Origin: Corallincola holothuriorum
GTDB lineage: Bacteria; Pseudomonadota; Gammaproteobacteria; Enterobacterales; Neiellaceae
Direction of reading: 5' to 3'
NCBI RefSeq assembly: GCF_003336225.1
Contig: NZ_QPID01000011.1
Coordinates: 62,001 to 126,000, forward strand
DNA: 64,000 bases
Shown: positions 48,873 to 57,662 of the stretch, one piece after another
Layout: every line of letters begins with the position of its first letter
Numbering within the stretch: the first letter of the stretch is position 1
Notes under the pieces: generated by a model
Seen by the model: only the letters and a program-made list of their open reading frames with translations
Databases searched by the model: none
What the model was told of the DNA's origin: nothing
Position numbers and translations under genes: made by a program

Positions 48873-49651
48873 GCTACATCCAGATTAAAAATATTTGGAA
48901 ATCCTACGGCGACAACGTGGTGCTTGAGCGGCTCAACAAGAACGTAGAGCAGGGAGAGTTTGTCACGCTGGTAGGGGCGTCCGGTTGCGGTAAAACCACC
49001 TTCCTGAAAATGCTACTGGGTGTTGAAATACCTTCTAAGGGCAGTATCAAGCTAGAAGGGCAGCCGTTGAAGGCGGAGCCTGATGGCGAACGCGGTATCG
49101 TGTTCCAGCGCTATTCGGTGTTTCCCCATTTGACCGTGCGCGAGAACGTACTGGTCGGTTTAGAGCTGCAACAAAGTCGTTGGTTAGGTCGCTTATTTGG
49201 TGGCGCAAAAGCCAAGGCGTTACTGCAGGTTGATGCCATGTTAGATCGGGTAGGCCTTACGCCTGCTGCTCAGCGTTATCCCCATGAACTTTCCGGCGGT
49301 ATGCAACAGCGTTTAGCGCTGGCGCAGGCGCTGGTTGCTAAGCCGAAAGTACTGTTGCTAGATGAACCATTTGGCGCACTTGATCCCGGCATTCGTGCTG
49401 ACATGCATACCTTGGTGCGTGAACTGTGGGCGCAGGAGAAACTGACAGTCTTTATGATCACCCACGATCTGTCGGAAGCGTTTGCGCTGGGATCGCGGCT
49501 TTGGGTGTTCGACAAAGTGAGGCACGACCCACAGGCGCCGAATGCCTATGGTGCTTCGATTACCTATGACTTACCGATCCATAAAGACAACCACGCAGAC
49601 TTGGCACAGCAACTGGATCCCGAGTTAACAACTGTGCGCAAGCTGGCGTAA
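48869..49651 (+). CDS. Guanidine-operon ABC transporter, ATPase
   Basis: 260 residues. Walker A GASGCGKTT, Q-loop VFQRYSVFPHLTV, signature LSGGMQQRLALAQAL, Walker B LLLDEPFGALD, switch His in MITHDLSEA. NitT/TauT-type nucleotide-binding subunit. It starts inside the permease stop codon and is followed 14 bp later by the deiminase genes. Confidence 0.92.
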   Translation: MSYIQIKNIWKSYGDNVVLERLNKNVEQGEFVTLVGASGCGKTTFLKMLLGVEIPSKGSIKLEGQPLKAEPDGERGIVFQRYSVFPHLTVRENVLVGLELQQSRWLGRLFGGAKAKALLQVDAMLDRVGLTPAAQRYPHELSGGMQQRLALAQALVAKPKVLLLDEPFGALDPGIRADMHTLVRELWAQEKLTVFMITHDLSEAFALGSRLWVFDKVRHDPQAPNAYGASITYDLPIHKDNHADLAQQLDPELTTVRKLA

Positions 49652-49665
49652 GTGAGAGTGCAACA

Positions 49666-50433
49666 ATGAGTGAGCAAGCGAATTACACCACTACCATACC
49701 GGCGGCCAGTCACTGGTCGTTGCGGGTGCGTCGTGGCATGGAATTACGGATTAAAGATATAGAGGGCGGCGCCAACCTAGGCATGTTGTTCTACAACCCG
49801 GAAGATCTGCTGGAGCGTTACAACGCGCCTGACACCCTGAAGTGTCAGCACACCTTTAAGCTGACTAAAGGCAACTGTCTCTACTCTGATATGGGGCGTA
49901 TTTTTTGCTCCATCACGGAAGACAGCCTGGGCTGGCATGACACCGTGTGTGGCAACTCAACCAAGTCCTCTATTGCGAAACGCTTCGGTGATAAAAACTA
50001 CCAGCAAGCGGGCAACCAGTGGCACCAGAATGGCTACACCGCGTTTCTGGTGGAACTGGCGAAGTATGGCTTGGGTAAAAAGGATATGGCCGCCAATCTC
50101 AACCTGTTCAGTAAGGTGTCTGTGGATGATCTAGGCAACCTCAGTTACGTGGCGGATCACAGTCAAGCCGGTGACGAGATCGTGCTGCGCTTTGAGATGG
50201 ACACGCTGGTATTACTGCATACCTGCCCGCATCCTTTGCATCCGGCGGGTAAGTATCCGGCTAAGCCTGTGGCGATCACCTTGCAACAAGCCGAGGCCGT
50301 CGCTGATGACGATATCTGTTTAACCCACTGCGCTGAAAATGGCCGGGGCTTTAAAAACAACGCGCTTTATCTGGCTGGCGACGCCGGTTTTACGTCTGCC
50401 ACTGGCCATCACGGAGGCTGCCATGATCACTGA
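49666..50433 (+). CDS. cgdA: Carboxyguanidine deiminase subunit (DUF1989; former urea carboxylase-associated protein 1)
   Basis: 255 residues, DUF1989 fold. [28 protein letters not shown] is the family opening (core [14 protein letters not shown]); [12 protein letters not shown], then TCPHPLHP and CHDH, hold candidate zinc ligands. Family knowledge: this protein with its partner converts carboxyguanidine to allophanate, releasing ammonia, and was once annotated as urea-related. It overlaps the partner gene by 11 bases. The name follows published CgdAB usage; which copy is catalytic is not resolved here. Confidence 0.88.
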   Translation: MSEQANYTTTIPAASHWSLRVRRGMELRIKDIEGGANLGMLFYNPEDLLERYNAPDTLKCQHTFKLTKGNCLYSDMGRIFCSITEDSLGWHDTVCGNSTKSSIAKRFGDKNYQQAGNQWHQNGYTAFLVELAKYGLGKKDMAANLNLFSKVSVDDLGNLSYVADHSQAGDEIVLRFEMDTLVLLHTCPHPLHPAGKYPAKPVAITLQQAEAVADDDICLTHCAENGRGFKNNALYLAGDAGFTSATGHHGGCHDH

Positions 50434-51061
50434 AAGTAAACTGAACGCCACCGATGCCGTGATCGCCGATACTGTGCTCGCCGGTGACTACTACATGAAA
50501 GTGGTGAAAGCAGGGCAGACTATGCGTATTGTCGACCTGGAAGGTAATCAGGCCGCTGACACGCTGTTTTATTCTGCTGCTGATCCCAGTGAACGCTACA
50601 GTGCCATGGACACCATTCGAGAGCAGGGCAATGTGTTCCTGACCACGGGCACGGTATTGATGTCCAACGAGTGTAATCCGATGCTGGAGATCGTCGCTGA
50701 CACCTGTGGCCGTCACGACACTCTGGGTGGTGCCTGTGCAACGGAAAGTAATACCGTCCGCTATGATCTGGAGAAACGCTGCATGCACGCCTGCCGTGAC
50801 AGCTGGATGTTGGCGGTGGCGGAAAATGAAAACTTCGGCATGACCAAGCGCGATATCACCCACAACATCAACTTCTTTATGAATGTGCCAGTGACTGCCG
50901 ATGGCGGCCTGACCTTCGCTGATGGTATTTCTGCGCCGGGCAAATATGTTGAATTGAAAGCGGCCATGGATGTGATCGTACTGGTTTCCAACTGTCCGCA
51001 ACTGAATAACCCCTGCAACGCCTACAACCCAACCCCGGTTGAAGTGTTGATTTGGGATTGA
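50423..51061 (+). CDS. cgdB: Carboxyguanidine deiminase subunit (DUF1989; former urea carboxylase-associated protein 2)
   Basis: 212 residues from ATG 50423, which has CGGAGG before it. [24 protein letters not shown], then [27 protein letters not shown] and [17 protein letters not shown], are diagnostic for the second DUF1989 subunit; the Cys and His residues in these motifs are likely zinc ligands. It forms a heteromer with the first subunit. Its stop is followed by a 5' leader containing the guanidine-II riboswitch. Confidence 0.9.
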   Translation: MITESKLNATDAVIADTVLAGDYYMKVVKAGQTMRIVDLEGNQAADTLFYSAADPSERYSAMDTIREQGNVFLTTGTVLMSNECNPMLEIVADTCGRHDTLGGACATESNTVRYDLEKRCMHACRDSWMLAVAENENFGMTKRDITHNINFFMNVPVTADGGLTFADGISAPGKYVELKAAMDVIVLVSNCPQLNNPCNAYNPTPVEVLIWD

Positions 51062-51106
51062 GTTAAAAACGCTTATATAAGCTAACTGTTCGCGCGCCAG
51101 CGCCCC

Positions 51107-51153
51107 TTTGGGACGACCCAGAGGTGAATGAATGATGATGGGACGACCCATCA
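51107..51153 (+). promoter_or_regulatory. Guanidine-II riboswitch (mini-ykkC), inside the operon
   Basis: Two tandem hairpins with identical ACGA loops: TGGG-ACGA-CCCA (51109-51120) and TGATGGG-ACGA-CCCATCA (51136-51153), separated by about 15 bases. This is the complete mini-ykkC definition: two GGG-ACGR-CCC hairpins that dimerise through their loops upon guanidine binding. It lies in the 112-bp gap before the guanidine carboxylase gene, 20 bp upstream of the ATG at 51174. Confidence 0.9.
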
Positions 51154-51173
51154 GGCAAACAGGCAGTTTCTCT

Positions 51174-54100
51174 ATGATAACCACCGTGCTCATTGCCAAT
51201 CGTGGGGCCATCGCCACACGTATTATTCGTACCCTGAAAGCCCTCGGCTTAAAGTCTGTGGCAGTTTACGCCGAAGCCGATCGCGACTCTCTGCATGTGC
51301 AACAAGCCGATCAGGCATTTTCATTAGGTGAGGGCGCAGCCGCCACTACCTATCTGGATCAAGACAAGCTGTTCGCAATCGCCAAGCAGGCGGGCGCCGA
51401 TGCGATCCACCCCGGCTACGGCTTTCTCAGTGAAAACCCCGACTTTGTGCGCCGTTGCGAGCAAAGTGATATCTGTTTTCTTGGCCCAACACCGACACAG
51501 ATGGAAGCGTTTGGCTTGAAACACAGTGCCCGTGAACTGGCTGAGCAAAATGGTGTTCCGCTGGTGCCGGGCACAGACTTATTGACCTCACTGGATGAAG
51601 CGGTCGCCGCCGCGGATCAGATCGGATATCCCGTGATGTTGAAAAGTACTGCCGGTGGTGGGGGGATCGGCATGCAGCTGTGTGAAGACAAAGACACGTT
51701 GCTGCAAGCTTATGATTCAGTGATCCGCCTCAGCCAGAATAACTTCGGTAATGCTGGCGTATTTCTGGAGAAATATATTCAAACCGCCCGTCACGTTGAA
51801 GTGCAGGTGTTCGGTGATGGTGCTGGTCATGTGGTTACTTTGGGGGCGCGGGATTGTTCCCTGCAACGCCGTAATCAGAAAGTCGTGGAAGAGACGCCGC
51901 CTCCCTGTTTGCCTGCCGCGACCCAAGCGCAGATGGAAGCCACAGCAGAACGCCTGATGTCAGCCATCGCTTACCGCAGTGCGGGCACGGTGGAGTACAT
52001 TTACGATGTGAGTGACGGTCAGTACTACTTCCTCGAAGTGAATACCCGCTTACAGGTAGAGCACGGTGTCACCGAGGCTATCTTTGATGTGGATATTGTT
52101 GCCTGGATGGTAAAACTTGGACAACAAACCCTGCCATCCCTGCCTGAATTGGCCGCTGGGCTTAGCGCCAAAGGCCATGCCATTCAGGTGCGCCTGTATG
52201 CTGAAGATCCAAATAAAGATTTCCAACCTTGCGCCGGGACGCTGAGTCAGGTGAGCTGGCCAGATATCCCTGAATTGAGGGTCGACCACTGGTTGTCTGC
52301 TGGGCAGTCGGTCTCGCCATTTTTTGACCCCATGCTCGCCAAAGTGATTGTTCATGGTGATGATCGCGCGGACGCCATCGCCAAGCTGCAGGCCGCACTG
52401 GCAGCTAGCCACATCTATGGTATTGAAACCAACCTCAGCTATCTGCAACAGGTGCTGGCAAATGCTGATGTGAATGCCGGTAAGGTGCATACCCGCTTAC
52501 TTAACAGCTTCAACTATCAGCCCCTGAGTATCGATGTGTTGATGGCTGGCACCATGACCACCATTCAGGACTTCCCTGCGCGACAAGGCTATTGGGATGT
52601 GGGTGTGCCACCGTCAGGGCCATTTGACGATCGCTCATTCCAACTCGGTAACCGCTTACTGGGCAACGACAAAACTGCCGCAGGTTTGGAGATCACCCTC
52701 AGTGGTCCGACGTTGCGTTTTAACTGCGATCGCCAGTTAGTGCTTACTGGCGCGGAGATCGAGGCTCAGCTTAATGGTACGCCGATAGCGATGTGGCAGG
52801 TGATAGATGTTCGCGCTGGCGACACCTTGCAACTGGGCAAAGTGGCACAGTCTGGTAGCCGCAGTTATCTGCTCGTTGCCGGAGGCATAGATTGCCCCGA
52901 TTACCTTGGCTCTAAATCCACATTCACCTTGGGACAATTTGGGGGGCACAACGGTCGTGCCCTGCAGGTGGGCGATACGCTGCATCTGTGTGCCGCCGTG
53001 CCGGACGCGAGTCAGACAAGCACAGAGCTAGTGAACGAGCTAAAGCCCAAGGTCGGTAATAGCTGGACACTGCATGTGATCTACGGCCCCCACGGCGCAC
53101 CTGATTTTTTCACTGCGGAAGATATCGAGATGTTCTTTGGCAGCGACTGGGAGGTGCATTACAACTCCAGTCGTACGGGGGTACGCTTAGTCGGTCCGAA
53201 ACCGCAATGGGCGCGCCGTGACGGTGGCGAAGCGGGGATGCATCCCTCCAATATTCACGATAACGCCTACGCCATCGGTACCATTGATTTTACCGGTGAT
53301 ATGCCGGTGATCTTAGGCCCTGATGGCCCGTCGCTAGGGGGCTTTGTTTGTCCGGCCACAGTGATCGCCGCAGACCGCTGGAAGTTAGGCCAACTGCGCG
53401 CCGGAGACAAACTGCGCTTTGTGCCAGTGTCTATTGAACAAGCGGTAGCAGCGGAACAAGCGCAACAGCAGATGCTGGATACGCTAACGCCTCAGGAGTT
53501 TCTGTTTTCGCCCTGTTTACCGACCACACCGATAGTCAAAACCCTGAGTCAGGATGATGTCGGTATCGATGTGGTGTATCGCCCCAGTGGTGATAAATAC
53601 CTGCTGGTGGAATATGGTGAGCTGGTACTGGATATTGAACTGCGTTTCCGCGTGCATGCGCTGATGTTGTGGCTGCAGCAAAACTCTCTAGCTGGGCTAA
53701 AAGAGCTGACACCGGGCATTCGTTCGCTGCAGATCCATTACGATTCACTGACCTTGTCGTTGACCGAACTATTAGCCCACCTTGAATACGCTGAGCGTTC
53801 ACTCACCGACTTAGAGTCAATGGAACTGCCATCTCGCATCGTGCATTTGCCGCTGAGTTGGGACGATGAAGCGTGCCGACTGGCGATTGAAAAATATATG
53901 CAGTCGGTGCGTCATGACGCACCGTGGTGCCCCAGCAACATTGAATTTATTCGTCGCATTAATGGCCTCGACGACATCGAGCAGGTGAAACAGATCGTGT
54001 TCGATGCCAGCTATCTAGTGATGGGCTTGGGTGATGTTTATCTGGGGGCGCCGGTGGCTACGCCGCTGGATCCCCGTCATCGCTTAGTGACGACCAAGTA

Positions 54101-54797
54101 CAATCCGGCGCGTACCTGGACGGCAGAAAATTCCGTCGGTATTGGCGGTGCTTACATGTGTGTGTATGGCATGGAAGGGCCGGGGGGCTATCAGTTTGTT
54201 GGCCGTACCTGCCAGATGTGGAACAAACTGTTCAGCGAAGCGAATAGCAGCAAAGAGTTCAGTAAGCCTTGGTTGCTGCGTTTCTTCGATCAGATCCGCT
54301 TCTACCCGGTATCAGCAGATGTGCTGAAACAGATCCGCGAAGATTTCCCCAAAGGCCGCTACCCGCTCAAAATCGAGCAAACCAGCTTTAGCCTGAAAGG
54401 CTACAAGCAGTTCCTTGCCGACAATAGCAGTGACATCGACACCTTTGTTACCGCCCGTGACGCCGCCTTTGATGAAGAGCTACAGTGCTGGGAAGCTTCC
54501 GGTCAGATCAACTTTGAGTCGAGTCAGGATCTGGATGTTGCCGATGGCAGCGATGATTGCATGCCGGATAACTGCGTGCCGATAGACAGCCATGTGGCAG
54601 GCAGTGTCTGGCAGATGATGGTGGCCGAAGGGGACACCGTTGAAGCCGGACAAACGCTGGCCATATTGGAGTCGATGAAGATGGAAATTCAGGTGACGGC
54701 ACCCATTGCGGGGATCGTTAATTCGCTACGCCGTAAGCAGGGCGCTCAGATCAACGCAGGTCAGTCACTGATCTGGTTACAGGAGTCATCGTCATGA
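51174..54797 (+). CDS. Biotin-dependent guanidine carboxylase (annotated elsewhere as urea carboxylase)
   Basis: 1207 residues from ATG 51174, which gives the standard biotin carboxylase start (TTVLIANRGAIATRII); ATG 51132 would place the second riboswitch hairpin inside the gene. Biotin carboxylase (about 1-450) has the ATP-grasp loop STAGGGGIGM and EVNTRLQVEHGVTE. AHS2/KipA-like and AHS1/KipI-like carboxyltransferase parts follow (GTMTTIQDFPARQGYWDVG; PSGDKYLLVEYGE). The biotinyl domain has ILESMKMEIQV. It uses ATP and bicarbonate to carboxylate guanidine. Guanidine rather than urea as substrate is inferred from the two riboswitches and the CgdAB genes. Confidence 0.9.
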   Translation: MITTVLIANRGAIATRIIRTLKALGLKSVAVYAEADRDSLHVQQADQAFSLGEGAAATTYLDQDKLFAIAKQAGADAIHPGYGFLSENPDFVRRCEQSDICFLGPTPTQMEAFGLKHSARELAEQNGVPLVPGTDLLTSLDEAVAAADQIGYPVMLKSTAGGGGIGMQLCEDKDTLLQAYDSVIRLSQNNFGNAGVFLEKYIQTARHVEVQVFGDGAGHVVTLGARDCSLQRRNQKVVEETPPPCLPAATQAQMEATAERLMSAIAYRSAGTVEYIYDVSDGQYYFLEVNTRLQVEHGVTEAIFDVDIVAWMVKLGQQTLPSLPELAAGLSAKGHAIQVRLYAEDPNKDFQPCAGTLSQVSWPDIPELRVDHWLSAGQSVSPFFDPMLAKVIVHGDDRADAIAKLQAALAASHIYGIETNLSYLQQVLANADVNAGKVHTRLLNSFNYQPLSIDVLMAGTMTTIQDFPARQGYWDVGVPPSGPFDDRSFQLGNRLLGNDKTAAGLEITLSGPTLRFNCDRQLVLTGAEIEAQLNGTPIAMWQVIDVRAGDTLQLGKVAQSGSRSYLLVAGGIDCPDYLGSKSTFTLGQFGGHNGRALQVGDTLHLCAAVPDASQTSTELVNELKPKVGNSWTLHVIYGPHGAPDFFTAEDIEMFFGSDWEVHYNSSRTGVRLVGPKPQWARRDGGEAGMHPSNIHDNAYAIGTIDFTGDMPVILGPDGPSLGGFVCPATVIAADRWKLGQLRAGDKLRFVPVSIEQAVAAEQAQQQMLDTLTPQEFLFSPCLPTTPIVKTLSQDDVGIDVVYRPSGDKYLLVEYGELVLDIELRFRVHALMLWLQQNSLAGLKELTPGIRSLQIHYDSLTLSLTELLAHLEYAERSLTDLESMELPSRIVHLPLSWDDEACRLAIEKYMQSVRHDAPWCPSNIEFIRRINGLDDIEQVKQIVFDASYLVMGLGDVYLGAPVATPLDPRHRLVTTKYNPARTWTAENSVGIGGAYMCVYGMEGPGGYQFVGRTCQMWNKLFSEANSSKEFSKPWLLRFFDQIRFYPVSADVLKQIREDFPKGRYPLKIEQTSFSLKGYKQFLADNSSDIDTFVTARDAAFDEELQCWEASGQINFESSQDLDVADGSDDCMPDNCVPIDSHVAGSVWQMMVAEGDTVEAGQTLAILESMKMEIQVTAPIAGIVNSLRRKQGAQINAGQSLIWLQESSS

Positions 54798-56653
54798 GCA
54801 GCCCAGTAGAAACGAGAACAAACCGTATGCAACAAACCCATACCGGCAGTCTATTCGACTGGTCGCAGCTCGACATCACTATTGCCGGTTTGCAACGGCA
54901 TTATCAGCAGGGTGACTTCACCCCGCGTCAGTTAGTTCAACACCTACTGACGCTGGAGCAGGTAGATAACCACAATATCTGGATCGAACGCCTGCAACTG
55001 CCGCAACTGGAGCGCTACCTGACGGCGCTGGAGCAAACTTCACCTGACACGCTGCCACTGTATGGCGTGCCGTTTGCGGTGAAAGACAATATCGATTTGG
55101 CGGGAGTCGACTCCACCGCCGCCTGTGAAGCCTACCGTTATCAGCCCGATGCCAGCGCCACCGTGGTGGCAAAGCTGATCGCCGCCGGCGCTATCCCTAT
55201 GGGCAAAACCAATATGGATCAGTTTGCCACCGGCTTAGTGGGAGTGCGCTCCCCTTGGGGCGCAGGCAAAAATGCATTTAACCCCGACTATATCTCCGGC
55301 GGCTCTAGCTCCGGCTCCGCCGTTGCCACCGCCAAAGGCTTAGTCAGCTTTGCTTTGGGCACCGACACCGCCGGTTCGGGTAGGGTGCCTGCCGCATTCA
55401 ATAACCTGATCGGCTTAAAGCCCAGCCGTGGCGTGATCAGCTGCAAAGGGGTGATCCCGGCGTGTCAGAGTTTGGATTGTGTGTCGATTTTCGCGTTAAC
55501 CGTGGACGACGCCAATTTGGCCTTAGCCGCGGCAGAGGGGCATGATCTGGCTGATCCCTACAGCCGCCCCAACCCGTATGACAACAGTGCGCGGCGCTAT
55601 GGCGCGCTGACTGACAGCAAAACCATTGCCATTCCACTGCCAGATCAGTTGCAGTTTTTTGGTGATGACACCGCCGCCAGCCTATATCAACAAGCCATAG
55701 CGCAACTGCAAGCGCTGGGGCATCAAATTACCGCCCTAGACATGACGCCATTTCTCGATGCGGCACGTCTGCTGTACGAAGGGCCGTGGGTAGCAGAGCG
55801 GTATGTCGCCACCGAAGCACTGTTTAACCAAGATCCAGACGCTATGTTGCCGGTGATCCAAACCATAATTGGTGGCGGTGCTAAACCCACCGCGGCCGAT
55901 GGTTTTAAGGCGATGTATAAGTTGCAGGCCTGCCGCCAGCAAGCAGAGCAGGTGATGGCAAAGGTAGACTTCTTACTGCTGCCCACCACGCCCACCTGCT
56001 TCACCGTCGCCGAAGTAGAAGCCGATCCGATTAAGCTCAACAGCCAGTTAGGCACCTATACCAATTTTGTTAATCTGTTGGATATGGCCGCCATCGCTAT
56101 ACCGGCGGGCTTCCTGCCAACGGGCGTAGGCTTCGGCGTTACCCTGTTGGGCAAAGCGTTCAGCGATCGCCAGTTGTTGTCACTGGCGAACCAGTTCTGC
56201 CAGCACAGCCAACAAACCATAGGCGCGTTAGACAAGCCATTGCCAGCTAGCAGCGTAACCAGCCCCGCAGGCAAAGGGGGTGTCGATCTGGTGGTGTGCG
56301 GCGCGCACCTCTCAGGTATGCCGCTTAACTGGCAGCTGAGCGAACGTGGCGCAGTTAAGATCGCAGAAGGTATTACTTCGGCCGACTACCGCCTGTTCGC
56401 CATGGCAGATGGCCGCCCAGCCATGGTGCGTGATGAACATGCTGGCGCTGGCATCGCTGTGGAAATATGGCGCGTGCCAACCGAGGCATTTGGCAGCTTT
56501 GTCGCTGATATTCCAGCCCCGCTGGGCATCGGCAAAGTACAATTGGAGGATGGTGCTTGGTACACCAGCTTTATCGCCGAACCCCGCGCCGTTGATGGCG
56601 CAACAGAGATCACCCACTTAGGTGGTTGGCGAGCGTATTGTGACAAGGGATAG
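54794..56653 (+). CDS. atzF: Allophanate hydrolase
   Basis: 619 residues. Amidase-signature domain (about 20-460) with GVPFAVKDNID (catalytic Lys), GGSSSGSAVA (cis-Ser) and GTDTAGSGRVPAA (nucleophilic Ser). The C-terminal domain (about 495-615, VCGAHLSGMPLNWQL, ITHLGGW) is the AtzF-type domain that decarboxylates the product, so allophanate gives two ammonia and two CO2. ATG overlaps the carboxylase stop by four bases. It ends the operon and is followed by a strong terminator. Confidence 0.95.
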   Translation: MSSPVETRTNRMQQTHTGSLFDWSQLDITIAGLQRHYQQGDFTPRQLVQHLLTLEQVDNHNIWIERLQLPQLERYLTALEQTSPDTLPLYGVPFAVKDNIDLAGVDSTAACEAYRYQPDASATVVAKLIAAGAIPMGKTNMDQFATGLVGVRSPWGAGKNAFNPDYISGGSSSGSAVATAKGLVSFALGTDTAGSGRVPAAFNNLIGLKPSRGVISCKGVIPACQSLDCVSIFALTVDDANLALAAAEGHDLADPYSRPNPYDNSARRYGALTDSKTIAIPLPDQLQFFGDDTAASLYQQAIAQLQALGHQITALDMTPFLDAARLLYEGPWVAERYVATEALFNQDPDAMLPVIQTIIGGGAKPTAADGFKAMYKLQACRQQAEQVMAKVDFLLLPTTPTCFTVAEVEADPIKLNSQLGTYTNFVNLLDMAAIAIPAGFLPTGVGFGVTLLGKAFSDRQLLSLANQFCQHSQQTIGALDKPLPASSVTSPAGKGGVDLVVCGAHLSGMPLNWQLSERGAVKIAEGITSADYRLFAMADGRPAMVRDEHAGAGIAVEIWRVPTEAFGSFVADIPAPLGIGKVQLEDGAWYTSFIAEPRAVDGATEITHLGGWRAYCDKG

Positions 56654-56673
56654 CTAGTATTTAAGCTGAACCC

Positions 56674-56712
56674 AAAAGCCGCCAGCGCGATAAACGCTGG
56701 CGGCTTTTTTCT
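56674..56712 (+). terminator. Terminator of the guanidine operon
   Basis: AAAAGCCGCCAGCG (56674-56687) pairs perfectly with CGCTGGCGGCTTTT (56695-56708) and runs into TTTTTT. Confidence 0.95.
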
Positions 56713-56814
56713 TATGTTGATGGGTTAGCAATAATTATTAATTGTTTTTACCAAGCGATAAATGATTTTTTGAGATCTTTCTGAAAAGGGGGGTATTTGT
56801 CGTGGCTCTGGAGG

Positions 56815-57618
56815 ATCCCCTCATAAATCCCCCAGTCCAGCGGTGTGAACCAGCCTTAAAAATTCATTCATAGCCCAGCGTATTCGCTGCTCTGAGATAA
56901 CAAAGTCGGGTCGCCTCCGAACTTCTTTACCTAAACGAACAACCGATAATACAGCTCGCTTTCTGATGGTGTTTGCCTGAAAGTGGCGTTGCCATCCAAT
57001 CTGTTGCGCCACCAAGCCTAACCACCAAAGCATGATTTCTGCGAGCATGGCGATTAGCAGCAGTACATCGTAACGGCGCGGACAGCGCTAGCGACTATGA
57101 CGCAAGCCAAAGCCGTATTGCGGGCTTTTTAAATCGCGAGCGTTATCGAGCGTCCTTTCACCGAGACAGAAGCCCGCAATGTCATCATTCGTAACTGCTC
57201 CCGCACATCAGCCCAATCCACCAAAACAACCGGCATGGGATTGGCACCACATAACTGCCGCACGTGCCACTGATATACCGCCAATCGTTCGTTATTCAGA
57301 TGATGATTGCCCAATAACCGATCCATCCGTTTAATGTTGTGCTTGGGCGCAACACGCCCCTCAATGTTTCGTCCTAGTTCGGTCAATGACAAGCTGTCGC
57401 CATCAAGCAACGATTGTGTGGCAACTATCAGGGAACTCAGGCGTTTTTTGTGAATTTGCGGACACTGTTGTGCAAGCATTTGGTGTAGGATTTGAACTTC
57501 GCGCATCCCGACTGCCTCCGTGCAGGGTGAGATAGGATTTGTTTTTGGCGAAATTAATTAGATCAAACCACGGGGTGCGCGTCTACTTTTATGAATTTCC
57601 TAGGGATTATGAGGGGAT
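56815..57618 (-). mobile_element. IS4-type insertion sequence, internally deleted
   Basis: An 804-bp element bounded by near-perfect inverted ends: ATCCCCTCATAAATCCC at 56815 and GGGATTATGAGGGGAT at 57603-57618. It contains only the N- and C-terminal parts of a transposase. No clear target duplication is visible at the flanks. Intact relatives would be about 1.4 kb, so roughly half of the element is missing. Confidence 0.75.
56821..57506 (-). pseudogene. Broken IS4-family transposase
   Basis: The N-terminal part (57506-57129) encodes LHQMLAQQCPQIHKKRL, LGRNIEGRVAPKHNIKRMDR and PMPVVLVDWADVREQ, with the first catalytic Asp region. The C-terminal part (56821-57048) encodes QQIGWQRHFQANTIRKRAVLS. 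The central 150-250 residues, including the second Asp and the Glu of DDE, are missing, and an in-frame TAG lies near 57090 at the junction. The element cannot make an active transposase. Confidence 0.85.
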
Positions 57619-57633
57619 TCGCTAGATTGCGGC

Positions 57634-57640
57634 GTTAATT
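57634..57640 (+). other. attC-type core site (GTTAATT) at the start of the cassette-like array
   Basis: GGCGTTAATT lies 16 bp outside the IS end and about 30 bp before the first AT-rich gene; it resembles the 3' core of a VCR-like attC (GGCGTTA). No full upstream arm remains, perhaps cut off by the insertion sequence. Confidence 0.35.
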
Positions 57641-57662
57641 TTCCAAAGACTAAATCTGATAC

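Noticed and set aside
51132-54797. Calling the biotin enzyme urea carboxylase
   Set aside because: Sequence alone is compatible with either, but two guanidine riboswitches, the DUF1989 pair and a separate complete urease in the window favour guanidine carboxylase.
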